64,000 bases of DNA from Nocardia arizonensis (GTDB lineage: Bacteria > Actinomycetota > Actinomycetes > Mycobacteriales > Mycobacteriaceae): assembly GCF_001310275.1 (NCBI RefSeq), contig NZ_LGYZ01000057.1, positions 124,001-188,000 on the forward strand, read 5' to 3'. The notes below the pieces were generated by a model, which was given only the letters and a program-made list of their open reading frames with translations, was not told where the DNA came from and made no database searches. Every line of letters begins with the position of its first letter. Position 1 is the stretch's first letter. Both the position numbers and the translations under genes were made by a program. Shown piece by piece: positions 1 to 8,811 of the stretch.

Positions 1-2
1 CG

Positions 3-119
3 ACGCGCGACCAGTGCGTCCGCATCGTCGACGACTTTCTCGCCGCCCGCGCCACCGCGCGATCGACCTTCGACGCACCGCGCGGGCACCCGAATCCACT
101 GGAATTCCCCGCCGGGTAG
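3..119 (+). CDS. 3' end of an unidentified upstream gene (partial)
   Basis: An open frame enters from the left edge and ends at TAG 117-119, giving a tail that begins TRDQCVRIVDDFLAAR and ends PLEFPAG. Third codon positions are mostly G or C, as in real genes of this window, and the stop falls just before the riboswitch. I do not recognise the family from 38 residues. The alternative is that it is non-coding leader of cobN. Confidence 0.4.
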   Translation, partial: TRDQCVRIVDDFLAARATARSTFDAPRGHPNPLEFPAG

Positions 120-225
120 CATGCGTGTGCTCGGCGGACGACGAGGAAACCGGTGGAATTCCGGTGCGGTCGCGCCACTGTGAACAGCCAGACCCTCTCC
201 GGCGAGCACCACACCCGATGGGCGC
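120..225 (+). promoter_or_regulatory. Cobalamin (B12) riboswitch upstream of cobN
   Basis: The conserved core is readable: GGAAACCGGTGGAATTCCGG at 145-164, followed by GCGGTCGCGCCACTGTGA at 166-183 and a B12-box-like AGCCAGACC at 186-194. These match the AdoCbl riboswitch core. The element ends about 20 nt before the cobN start. It probably lowers cobN expression when cobalamin is plentiful; occlusion of the ribosome site is an inference. The outer limits are approximate because P1 was not folded. Confidence 0.85.
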
Positions 226-246
226 GTCACCCGAGGAAGGTCACCT

Positions 247-3200
247 GTGATCCTGCTGCTGTCCACGTCCGACACCGATCTGTTGAGCGCGCGCGCCGCA
301 GGCGCCGACTACCGGTTGGGCAATCCGGCTCGGCTGCTGGTCGAGGATCTGCCCGCGCTGCTCGACGGCGCGGATCTGGTGATCGTGCGCATTCTCGGCG
401 GCAAGCGGGCCTGGGAGGAGGGGCTCGAGGCGCTGCGCGCGCACGGCGTACCGCTGGTGGCTCTCGGCGGTGAGATCGCCCCCGACGCCGAACTCATGCA
501 CTGTTCCACCGTGCCGGTCGGCGTGGCCGCGGACGCGCACAACTATCTCGCCGCGGGCGGCGCGGACAATCTGCGCCAACTGCACAACTTCCTGTCCGAC
601 ACGGTGCTGCTCACCGGGCACGGCTTCGAACCGCCGGTGCAAATGCCGAGCTGGGGCGAACTCGGCCGCACCGCGCGCGCGGTGCACGAGAGCGCGCCCA
701 CGGTCGCGGTGATCTACTACCGCGCCCAGCATCTGGCGGGCAACACCGGCTACATCGATGCGCTGTGCTCGGCCATCGAGGACGCGGGCGCACGTCCGCT
801 GCCGCTGTACTGCGCCTCGCTGCGCACCGCGGAACCCGAACTCCTGGAGACCCTCCGCCGCGCCGACGCGCTGGTGGTCACCGTGCTCGCGGCGGGCGGG
901 GCCAGACCCGCGACCGCCGCGGCGGGCGGGGACGACGAGGCGTGGGATGTGGCCGCGCTGGCCGAACTGGACGTCCCGATCCTGCAAGGTCTGTGCCTGA
1001 CCAGCGGCCGCGACCAGTGGGCGGCCAATGACGACGGTCTGTCTCCGCTCGATGTCGCCACCCAGGTCGCGGTGCCGGAATTCGACGGGCGCATCATCAC
1101 GGTGCCGTTCTCGTTCAAGGAATTCGACGCCGAGGGTCTGTCCACCTACGTCCCCGACGCCGAAAGGGCCGCCCGAGTCGCCGGTATTGCCGTGCGCCAC
1201 GCGCGGCTGAACCGAATTCCCGCGGCGGACAAGAAGATCGTGCTCATGCTGTCGGCCTATCCGACCAAGCACGCCCGCATCGGCAACGCGGTCGGTCTCG
1301 ACACACCCGCCAGCGCGATCCGACTGCTGGCCGCGATGCGGGCGGCGGGCTACGATCTCGGCGCCGCGGACGATGTACCCGGCCTCGCCGAGGGCGACGG
1401 TGACGCCCTGATCCACGCGCTGATCGAGGCGGGCGGCCAGGACCCGGACTGGCTGAGCGCGGAACAGTTGGCGGGCAACCCGATCCGACTCGGCGCCGCC
1501 ACCTATGCCGTCTGGTTCGACACCCTGCCCGAGGATCTGCGCGAGGCCGTCATCGAGGCGTGGGGCCCGCCGCCGGGGGAACTCTACGTCGACCGTCGCG
1601 GCGATCCGGCGGGCGAGATCGTCATCGCCGCATTGCGTTTCGGCAATATCGTGCTGATGGTACAGCCGCCGCGCGGATTCGGCGAGAATCCGGTGGCGAT
1701 CTACCACGATCCGAACCTGCCGCCCAGCCACCATTACCTGGCCGCCTACCGTTGGCTCGGCGCGCCGCCGGAGTCCGGCGGATTCGGCGCGGACGCCGTG
1801 GTGCATCTCGGCAAACACGGCAACCTGGAATGGCTGCCGGGCAAGACGCTCGGCATGTCCGCCTCCTGCGGCACCGACGCCGCCCTCGGCGATCTGCCGC
1901 TGATCTATCCGTTCCTGGTCAACGATCCGGGTGAGGGCACGCAGGCCAAACGCCGCGCGCACGCCACGCTGGTCGACCATCTCATTCCGCCGATGGCGCG
2001 CGCCGAGAGCTACGGCGACATCTCGCGACTCGAGCAGCTGCTCGACGAGCACGCCAATATCTCCGCACTCGATCCGGCCAAACTGCCCGCGATCCGCCAG
2101 CAGATCTGGACCCTCATGCGCGCGGCGGAGATGGACCGCGATCTGGGATTGACCGAGCGTCCCGACGAGGAGACCTTCGACGACATGCTGCTGCACGTCG
2201 ACGGCTGGCTGTGCGAGATCAAGGACGTGCAGATCCGCGACGGTCTGCACGTGCTCGGCGCCGCGCCGACGGGGCAGACCGAGGTCGATCTCGTGCTCGC
2301 GATGTTGCGCGCGCGTCAGCTGTGGGGCGGCGAACGCAATGTCCCCGGTCTGCGCGAGGCGCTCGGCCTCGACGAATCCGGTTCGGCGGCACGCGGCCAC
2401 GTCGACGCGGTGGAGGCCACGGCGCGCCGGTTGGTGGCCGCGTTGCAGGCCGCGGACTGGTCGGCGGACGCGGTCGACGCGGTGGTCGACGCGCACGCCG
2501 CCTCCATCGCCGACGCGGCCGACGCGGCCGAGGCGACGCCGCGGCTCGATGCCGTGCGCACGGTGCTTCGCTTCGCCGCGGCCGAGGTGGCGCCGCGCCT
2601 GCGCGGCACCCAGATAGAGATCGATCGGGTGCTGCACGCGCTGAACGGCGGCTTCATTCCGGCCGGTCCCAGCGGGTCGCCGCTGCGCGGTCTGATCAAT
2701 GTGCTGCCCACCGGGCGCAACTTCTACTCCGTCGACCCCAAGGCGGTGCCGTCGCGTCTGGCGTGGGAAACCGGTCAGGCCATGGCGGATTCGCTGGTGC
2801 GGCGCTACCGCGCCGACCACGGCGACTATCCACGCTCGGTGGGCCTGTCGGTGTGGGGCACCTCCGCCATGCGCACCTCGGGCGACGATATCGCCGAGGT
2901 GCTGGCGCTGCTGGGCGTGCGGCCGGTCTGGGACGAGGCGAGCCGCCGCGTCACCGCCCTCGAGGTGATCCCGCTCGCGGAACTGGGGCGCCCTCGCATC
3001 GACGTCACGGTCCGCATCAGCGGATTCTTCCGCGACGCCTTCCCCCATGTGCTGGCGCTGCTCGACGACGCGGTCCGTATGGTCGCCGTGCTCGAGGAGC
3101 CCGCGGAGTCGAATTACATACGCGCGCATGTCGATTCGGATATAGCGGACCACGGGGACCACCGTCGCGCGACCACGAGGATCTTCGGCTCCAAGCCGGG

Positions 3201-3888
3201 CACCTACGGCGCGGGTCTGTTGCAGTTGATCGACGCCAAGAGTTGGCGCACCGACGACGATCTGGCACAGGTGTACACCGCGTGGGGCGGCTTCGCCTAC
3301 GGTCGCGACCTCGACGGCGCACCCGCCGCCGAGGACATGCGCGGCGCCTACCGGCGAATCGCGGTGGCGGCCAAGAACACCGACACCCGCGAACACGATA
3401 TCGCCGACTCCGACGACTACTTCCAGTACCACGGCGGCATGGTCGCCACCGTACGGGCGCTGACCGGTGCGAACCCCGAGGCGTACATCGGCGACAGCAC
3501 CAGGCCCGACGCGGTGCGCACCCGGACCCTGTCCGAGGAGACCTCGCGGGTGTTCCGCGCGCGGGTGGTCAATCCGCGCTGGCTGGAGGCGATGCGGCGG
3601 CACGGCTACAAGGGCGCCTTCGAGATGGCCGCCACCGTGGACTATCTGTTCGGCTACGACGCGACCACCGACGTGGTGGCCGACTGGATGTACGAGAAGC
3701 TCACCGAGAGCTACGTCTTCGACGAGGTGAACCGCAAGTTCATGGAGCAGTCGAATCCGTGGGCGCTGCACGGCATCGCCGAGCGATTGCTCGAGGCGGC
3801 CGAACGCGGGATGTGGTCCGCGCCCGAACCGCAGACCCTCGACCGGCTGCGTCAGGTGTATCTGGAGACCGAGGGCGAACTCGAATAG
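247..3888 (+). CDS. cobN: Cobaltochelatase subunit CobN
   Basis: This 1213-residue protein has the length and sequence of CobN, the large subunit of aerobic cobaltochelatase, which inserts Co2+ into hydrogenobyrinate a,c-diamide using ATP together with CobS and CobT (or ChlI/ChlD-like partners). Family hallmarks are GKHGNLEWLPGKTLG near residue 522, GLINVLPTGRNFYSVDPK near 817 and ETGQAMADSLVRRY near 842. The GTG start at 247 follows a GAGGAAGG ribosome site at about 233. A B12 riboswitch lies immediately upstream, so it is likely repressed by cobalamin. No other cobalamin gene is visible in the window. A long antisense frame covers it and is a codon-bias shadow. Confidence 0.96.
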   Translation: MILLLSTSDTDLLSARAAGADYRLGNPARLLVEDLPALLDGADLVIVRILGGKRAWEEGLEALRAHGVPLVALGGEIAPDAELMHCSTVPVGVAADAHNYLAAGGADNLRQLHNFLSDTVLLTGHGFEPPVQMPSWGELGRTARAVHESAPTVAVIYYRAQHLAGNTGYIDALCSAIEDAGARPLPLYCASLRTAEPELLETLRRADALVVTVLAAGGARPATAAAGGDDEAWDVAALAELDVPILQGLCLTSGRDQWAANDDGLSPLDVATQVAVPEFDGRIITVPFSFKEFDAEGLSTYVPDAERAARVAGIAVRHARLNRIPAADKKIVLMLSAYPTKHARIGNAVGLDTPASAIRLLAAMRAAGYDLGAADDVPGLAEGDGDALIHALIEAGGQDPDWLSAEQLAGNPIRLGAATYAVWFDTLPEDLREAVIEAWGPPPGELYVDRRGDPAGEIVIAALRFGNIVLMVQPPRGFGENPVAIYHDPNLPPSHHYLAAYRWLGAPPESGGFGADAVVHLGKHGNLEWLPGKTLGMSASCGTDAALGDLPLIYPFLVNDPGEGTQAKRRAHATLVDHLIPPMARAESYGDISRLEQLLDEHANISALDPAKLPAIRQQIWTLMRAAEMDRDLGLTERPDEETFDDMLLHVDGWLCEIKDVQIRDGLHVLGAAPTGQTEVDLVLAMLRARQLWGGERNVPGLREALGLDESGSAARGHVDAVEATARRLVAALQAADWSADAVDAVVDAHAASIADAADAAEATPRLDAVRTVLRFAAAEVAPRLRGTQIEIDRVLHALNGGFIPAGPSGSPLRGLINVLPTGRNFYSVDPKAVPSRLAWETGQAMADSLVRRYRADHGDYPRSVGLSVWGTSAMRTSGDDIAEVLALLGVRPVWDEASRRVTALEVIPLAELGRPRIDVTVRISGFFRDAFPHVLALLDDAVRMVAVLEEPAESNYIRAHVDSDIADHGDHRRATTRIFGSKPGTYGAGLLQLIDAKSWRTDDDLAQVYTAWGGFAYGRDLDGAPAAEDMRGAYRRIAVAAKNTDTREHDIADSDDYFQYHGGMVATVRALTGANPEAYIGDSTRPDAVRTRTLSEETSRVFRARVVNPRWLEAMRRHGYKGAFEMAATVDYLFGYDATTDVVADWMYEKLTESYVFDEVNRKFMEQSNPWALHGIAERLLEAAERGMWSAPEPQTLDRLRQVYLETEGELE

Positions 3889-4096
3889 CCGTGGGTTCCC
3901 GGCCGTGTCGGGATGATGTTGGGGACGGGCGCATCCGGGGACAAGATCACGAATTCCGTGTCCGGGCAGATCCGCACCACCGGCTGCTCCGAATCAGTAC
4001 CCGAGAGGTGGTGTGCGGGCGCGTATGGCCTGTCCGCCACGTCCGATTCTCGAGCACACGACATACAACGATTCGGCTGGATTGGACATATTACCC

Positions 4097-4609
4097 ATGA
4101 ACATCAAGAAATTGGTCGCGGCAACGATTCTCACCGTCGCGGCGACCGGTATCTCCGCGGCCACCGCCTCCGGTTCGCCCGCGGCCGCCGGCGGGGTGTC
4201 CGGCGCCGACCAGGGCGTCGAATACTCGGCCTCGGTGGCGCCGGACCGCTCGTCGGCCACCGTGACCTTGGCCTCGGGCCGGTTCGTCGTGGCGCCGGAC
4301 GACACGATCTCCGTCGTCGCCCCGGACGGCGCGGTCGTCGCGACCGTCCCGACCAGCATGCGCACCATCACCGGTCAGCAGGTGCAGGTGGCGCCGGAGG
4401 TCGACCCCTCGGCCACCACGCTGACCCTCACCCCGGTCTCCACCGCCGTCCAGCCTGAGTTCATCGGCGATGCGGGCACCACCGTCGCGGGCGTACTCAT
4501 CGGCTGTGGCCTCGGCTTCCTCGTCGGACTCGTCTTCCTGGTCGTCGGTGTCATTCCGGGGTGCGTCATCGGCGGCCTCATCGGCGGTGTCGCGGGCGCC
4601 AACCAGTGA
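4097..4609 (+). CDS. Small secreted/membrane-anchored hypothetical protein
   Basis: The 170-residue product begins MNIKKLVAATILTVAATG, a classic signal peptide, with a likely cleavage near residue 25-30 (ATASGSPAAA). The middle part is rich in Val, Ala and Thr and resembles beta-structured exported domains (FVVAPDDTISVVAPDGAVV). The C-terminal 45 residues form a Gly- and Val-rich hydrophobic hairpin that could be a membrane anchor. The ATG at 4097 is chosen because the signal peptide starts there; upstream in-frame codons are less plausible. It resembles a group of small exported proteins common in Nocardia whose function is unknown, possibly the DUF8020 type, which I cannot verify. It stands alone after cobN. 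Confidence 0.8.
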   Translation: MNIKKLVAATILTVAATGISAATASGSPAAAGGVSGADQGVEYSASVAPDRSSATVTLASGRFVVAPDDTISVVAPDGAVVATVPTSMRTITGQQVQVAPEVDPSATTLTLTPVSTAVQPEFIGDAGTTVAGVLIGCGLGFLVGLVFLVVGVIPGCVIGGLIGGVAGANQ

Positions 4610-4768
4610 CTCGGCGGCAATCGGTGAGATCACGGCGCGGCTGAGTTCCCGCGTTCGACGACTGTCTCCGGCATCGCGGTGCGGATATCGTGCTGCCGGG
4701 ATGGTCGCGATATCACGGACGGTCGAACGAATCGAACCGGGAGGTGCGCGGGTCGGGTCCGCACCTCC

Positions 4769-6028
4769 TCACGTCGCCGCCGAAGGCGCGGGGACGCGCA
4801 CGGACGCACTCGCGTCGGCCGCTCGCGGAGCGCGGGCGTCGCCGTCGCGCGATTCCTGGACGGCGCGCGACGCACCGTGACGCAGTCGGAGCAACGACCA
4901 GACGGTCGCGTATATCAGTAGCCCGTTGCGCAGGACGAGAACCACGACCCCGGGCAGGGCCCCGGTGGCGACGCGGTCGTAGACGAACGGGAATTCGATC
5001 TGGGTCGTCAATGCCGCCGCCAGGACCAGCGTCACCACGGGGCGCTGGGTGGTTCGCGGATCGAGGGCGCAGACGGCGGCCACCGCGACGGCCCACACCA
5101 GATATTGCGGGCTGAGCACCCGGCTTGTCACGGTGGCAAGCAGCACCGCGCACAGCGCCAGATCCACCACCGCCGGGCGCAGTCGCCACCGGGCGACCAG
5201 CAGCAGCGCGCCACCGGCGAGGGTGGCGACGACACAGCAGGCGGCCACCGCGGAGACCGCGGGACCGACGATCTCGTCCGCGCCGTAGCGGTGCACGATC
5301 GACCAGTCACCGCCCGCCAGCCGGGCCACCAACAGCGGTGTGGCGGCGGGGGATTCGATCTGCAAACCGCGCTCGGACTGGAAGCGCAGCAGCGACCATC
5401 CGCCCGGCCCGAGCGCCGACAGGCCCGCCGCCGCCGCGACACCGGCGCAGACCGCCGCCGCACCCGCCGATCGCAGTGTGCGCCCGCGCGCCCCGAGGAG
5501 CACGAGCACCGGCCACAGCTTCAGCAGCACGCCCGCCGCGACGGCCGCCCCGGCCGCCCGCGGTCGTCGTGACAGCCACAGCAGTGCGGCCGCCGCGGCG
5601 CAGGCCACGACGAGATCGAAACGGCCGTAACAGATTCGGCCGAGCAGGGCGACGCCGAGCACCCACACCCACGGCCCGGTGCGCGCCGCGACGCCGCCGT
5701 CGCGCCGCGCGGCGCGGATCAGCAGACCCAGCGCCGCCGCGTCCGCGGCCGCGATCAGCGCGAAGAACAGCCAGTTGTAGCCGTTGCCGCCGCCGAGTAC
5801 CCACGGCAGCGCCAGCAGTGCGCCCGCGCCGGGCGGATACTGCCAGCGCTCGTCGTGCAGTGGGAAGGTGTGCCGGGTCACGATGATCTCGGCCCATTCC
5901 CGGTAGAGGGTCAGATCCGCGGCCGAGGCGTCCCACACGCTGTGCGGCAGCGCGGTGACCCCGGTGAACACCACCATCAGCACCCGGGTGAGCACCCATA
6001 CCGACCACAGCCCGCGCACCCACGACAT
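4769..6028 (-). CDS. GT87-family (DUF2029) polytopic glycosyltransferase
   Basis: A protein of about 419 residues with roughly nine to eleven hydrophobic segments. After the first membrane segment it carries an acidic/aromatic loop (DLTLYREWAEII then HDERWQYPPGAGALLALPW), the arrangement of C-type, polyprenol-phosphate-sugar-dependent transferases of GT87. Mycobacterial members such as PimE add mannose or arabinose to envelope glycolipids on the outer face of the membrane. The exact substrate cannot be read from sequence. The ATG at 6028 is preferred, with a GTG three codons earlier as an alternative. The C-terminal 40 residues are charged and probably cytosolic. It is transcribed away from the importer operon. 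Confidence 0.8.
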   Translation of the reverse strand: MSWVRGLWSVWVLTRVLMVVFTGVTALPHSVWDASAADLTLYREWAEIIVTRHTFPLHDERWQYPPGAGALLALPWVLGGGNGYNWLFFALIAAADAAALGLLIRAARRDGGVAARTGPWVWVLGVALLGRICYGRFDLVVACAAAAALLWLSRRPRAAGAAVAAGVLLKLWPVLVLLGARGRTLRSAGAAAVCAGVAAAAGLSALGPGGWSLLRFQSERGLQIESPAATPLLVARLAGGDWSIVHRYGADEIVGPAVSAVAACCVVATLAGGALLLVARWRLRPAVVDLALCAVLLATVTSRVLSPQYLVWAVAVAAVCALDPRTTQRPVVTLVLAAALTTQIEFPFVYDRVATGALPGVVVLVLRNGLLIYATVWSLLRLRHGASRAVQESRDGDARAPRAADASASVRVPAPSAAT

Positions 6029-6231
6029 ACCCGACACAACGGGGCAGCCTACGTGGCGCGGCCCGTCGGCGTATCTCTCGATGGGCGGGTCGGTGATCGC
6101 GTGTCCAGCGAAGGCGGCGCCGAGCGAAGTACGCGCGTGGCAGACTGCTGCACAGTGGGTTTCGCTCGCCACGGTGTGGGCATTCCGGTCGAGAAGGTCT
6201 CCCGGTTGCGGGGTGACGGGGAGGTGCGGTC

Positions 6232-6888
6232 CTGGACACGCTGTGGAATTTCGTCCTCACACGGCGACATCAGTTGCTGATCGACTCGTATCTGCACGTG
6301 TCCGCGGTGGTGCAGTCGCTGGTCGTGGCGACCGCGATCGCGGTGCTGGTCGGCATCGCCGTGTATCGCAGTCCGCTCGGGTCGTCGGCGGCCACGGCGG
6401 CGGCGAGCGCCGTGCTCACGGTTCCCTCCTTCGCGCTGCTGGGTCTGCTGATCCCGCTGCTCGGACTCGGTGTCGGGCCGACCGTGGTCGCGCTGGTGAT
6501 CTACGCGCTGCTGCCGATCCTGCGCAACACCATCCTCGGTCTCGCCTCGGTGGACCCGGCGGTGACGGATGCGGCCCGCGGTGTCGGCATGAACCGGCTG
6601 CGGGTGCTCGCCGCCGTCGAACTGCCGCTGGCCTGGCCGTCGATCCTGGCGGGGATGCGGATCAGCACCCAGATGACCATGGGAATACTCGCGCTCGCCG
6701 CCTACGCCAAGGGGCCCGGCCTCGGCAACCTCATCTTCTCGGGTCTGTCGCGGCTCGGCAGTCCGAACGCGGTGCCCCAGGCGCTCACCGGAACCGTGCT
6801 CATCATCGCGCTCGCCCTGGCGCTCGACGGCGTCCTTGTGCTCGTCGGCCGTCTGACCACCCCGAGGGGAATCCGTGACCGGAACTGA
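6232..6888 (+). CDS. OpuC/ProW-type ABC importer permease 1
   Basis: A membrane permease of about 218 residues carrying the binding-protein-dependent transport (EAA) motif DAARGVGMNRLRVLAAVELPLA near residues 113-134 and ending in a hydrophobic segment. It pairs with the second permease, ATPase and binding protein downstream, as in glycine betaine/carnitine/choline importers. The start is unusual. The family N-terminus (LDTLWNFVLTRRHQLLIDSYL) is preserved only if translation begins at CTG 6232, which sits 7 nt after a strong GGGGAGG site at 6218-6224. TTG 6274 is the fallback and would drop the conserved N-terminal residues. Its 3' end overlaps the ATPase gene by 14 bp. Confidence 0.88.
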   Translation: MDTLWNFVLTRRHQLLIDSYLHVSAVVQSLVVATAIAVLVGIAVYRSPLGSSAATAAASAVLTVPSFALLGLLIPLLGLGVGPTVVALVIYALLPILRNTILGLASVDPAVTDAARGVGMNRLRVLAAVELPLAWPSILAGMRISTQMTMGILALAAYAKGPGLGNLIFSGLSRLGSPNAVPQALTGTVLIIALALALDGVLVLVGRLTTPRGIRDRN

Positions 6889-8029
6889 TATCGCCGCCGA
6901 GATCGTGCTCGACGACGTCACCAAACACTATCCGCGTCAACCGCTTCCGGCGGTCGACCGGGTGTCGCTGACGATCCCGGCGGGCGAGATCGTCGTGCTG
7001 GTCGGTCGATCCGGCTGCGGTAAGACCACGACCATGCGGATGATCAACCGGCTCATCGAGCCGACCTCGGGCACGATCACCATCGGCGGTCAGGATGTCA
7101 CCGCCATGGACCCGGACCGGTTGCGCCGCGGCGTCGGCTATTCCATCCAGCAGGCCGGGCTGTTCCCCCACATGACCGTCGCCAAGAACATCGCCACCGT
7201 GCCCGCGTTGCTCGGCTGGGATCGGCGGCGCGTCTCGGCACGCGTGGACGCCATGCTCGACCTCGTCGGACTCGAGCCCGGCATCTATCGCGGCCGCTAT
7301 CCGCGCGAACTGTCGGGCGGTCAGCAGCAGCGGGTCGGGGTGGCGCGGGCGCTGGCCGCCGATCCGCCGGTACTGCTCATGGATGAGCCCTTCGGTGCGC
7401 TCGACCCGATCACCCGCGGCGCCCTCCAGGACGAATTGCTGCGCCTGCAAAGCGAATTGGGTAAGACCATCGTCTTCGTCACGCACGATTTCGCCGAGGC
7501 GGTGAAACTCGGCGACCGGATCGCGGTGCTGGGCGAGCGCTCACGCATCCTCCAATACGACACGCCCGCCGCCATTCTGGCCGGACCCGCCGACGAGACG
7601 GTCGCCGGATTCGTCGGCGCCGACGCCTCGCTCAAACAGCTCACCCTGACCCGGATCGAGGACATCGGGCTCGACGAGTGCCCGACCGCACGGGAATCCG
7701 ATTCGGTCGACACGGCGCGCGCCGCGGTCGGGGACCGGTCGACGGTGATGGTCCTCGACGACCGCCGCCGCCCGCTGCGCCGGGTCGCCGCCGAACTTCT
7801 CACCGGCGCTGCGTCATTGGGCGAACTCGGTGTTCCCGTCGGCGCCACGGTGTCGGTGCGCTCGACTCTGCAGGAGGCATTGGAGGCGCTGCTGGCCGAG
7901 GAGTCCGCCACCGCCGTCGTCACCGCCGAGAACGGCGAATTCGCGGGTATGGTCACGATCGAGACGCTGGTCGGCCACCTGTCCGCGCAGCGCGCCGCGG
8001 CCGCCGAACGCGCGGAGGCGACACGGTGA
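6875..8029 (+). CDS. OpuC/ProV-type ABC importer ATPase with CBS region
   Basis: This 384-residue ATPase has Walker A (GRSGCGKTTT, near residue 46), a Q-loop (SIQQAGLFP), signature LSGGQQQRVGVARAL and Walker B (VLLMDEPFGALDP), followed by an H-loop (FVTHDF). Residues about 250-370 form a CBS-like module, used in OpuA/OpuC transporters to sense ionic strength or nucleotides. It would energise uptake of a quaternary-ammonium compatible solute. The GTG start at 6875 lies inside the end of the first permease gene, and the stop overlaps the next start (GTGA at 8026), so the operon is translationally coupled. Confidence 0.93.
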   Translation: MTGTDIAAEIVLDDVTKHYPRQPLPAVDRVSLTIPAGEIVVLVGRSGCGKTTTMRMINRLIEPTSGTITIGGQDVTAMDPDRLRRGVGYSIQQAGLFPHMTVAKNIATVPALLGWDRRRVSARVDAMLDLVGLEPGIYRGRYPRELSGGQQQRVGVARALAADPPVLLMDEPFGALDPITRGALQDELLRLQSELGKTIVFVTHDFAEAVKLGDRIAVLGERSRILQYDTPAAILAGPADETVAGFVGADASLKQLTLTRIEDIGLDECPTARESDSVDTARAAVGDRSTVMVLDDRRRPLRRVAAELLTGAASLGELGVPVGATVSVRSTLQEALEALLAEESATAVVTAENGEFAGMVTIETLVGHLSAQRAAAAERAEATR

Positions 8030-8811
8030 CCGCGGCCGTATCGGACGGCCCGGCCGTCGCGGCCCGGCGCGACACCGCGCGCCGGGCGGAATTCCTCCGG
8101 CTGCTGGTCCAGCCGCTACTGGTGGCGGTGTCGACCGTCGGCGTGCTCACCTGGGCGCTGAACCGTGATCTGACCGCCACGCAGCGGGCGAGCTTGAACG
8201 CGGGCTCGATCGCGACCGCGACCTGGCAGCACGTCCTCATCACCGCGACCGTGGTCGGCATCGTGGTCGCGGTCGCCGTGCCGCTCGGCACCCTGCTGAC
8301 CCGACCCGGATACCGCCGTCTCGCCCCGATCTTCGTCGGTATCGCCAATGTCGGGGCCGCCGCGCCCGCCATCGGCCTGATCGTGCTGTTCTACCTGGTG
8401 ACCCGGACGACCGGATTCTGGATCGGCGTCGCGCCCATCGCCTTTTACTCGCTGCTCCCGGTGCTGCGCAATACGATTCTCGGCTACCAGCAGGTCGATC
8501 CGGTGCTGGTCGACGCCGGACGCGGGCAGGGCATGTCGGCGGTCACGGTGCTGCGCCGCATCGAGTTCCCCCTCGCCGTACCCTATGTCCTCGCGGGCCT
8601 GCGCACCTCGCTGGTGTTGGCCGTCGGCACCGCGACACTGTCGTTCCTGGTGAGCGCGGGCGGCCTCGGCATACTCATCGACACCGGCTACAAACTGCGC
8701 GATACCCCGACACTCGTGGTGGGCGCGGTGCTCGCGGTCGCCCTCGCCCTGCTCGTGGACTGGCTCGGCGCCCTGGCCGAACAGTTCCTCGGACCGCGGG
8801 GGCTGCGGTGA
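8026..8811 (+). CDS. OpuC/ProW-type ABC importer permease 2
   Basis: The 261-residue inner-membrane permease has five to six hydrophobic helices and a second EAA motif (VDAGRGQGMSAVTVLRRIEF, near residue 164). It is homologous to permease 1 but carries an N-terminal extension of about 60 residues that includes one extra membrane segment. The start GTG overlaps the ATPase stop by 4 bp, and its own stop overlaps the start of the binding-protein gene. Two different permeases flanking the ATPase is the known OpuCB/OpuCD arrangement, so a heterodimeric pore is likely. Confidence 0.92.
   Translation: MTAAVSDGPAVAARRDTARRAEFLRLLVQPLLVAVSTVGVLTWALNRDLTATQRASLNAGSIATATWQHVLITATVVGIVVAVAVPLGTLLTRPGYRRLAPIFVGIANVGAAAPAIGLIVLFYLVTRTTGFWIGVAPIAFYSLLPVLRNTILGYQQVDPVLVDAGRGQGMSAVTVLRRIEFPLAVPYVLAGLRTSLVLAVGTATLSFLVSAGGLGILIDTGYKLRDTPTLVVGAVLAVALALLVDWLGALAEQFLGPRGLR

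Noticed and set aside
241-3771. A 1176-codon open frame antisense to cobN
   Set aside because: It is the mirror of cobN in a GC-biased sequence. It is Arg/His/Gly/Gln-rich with no motifs, and the sense frame is an unmistakable CobN.
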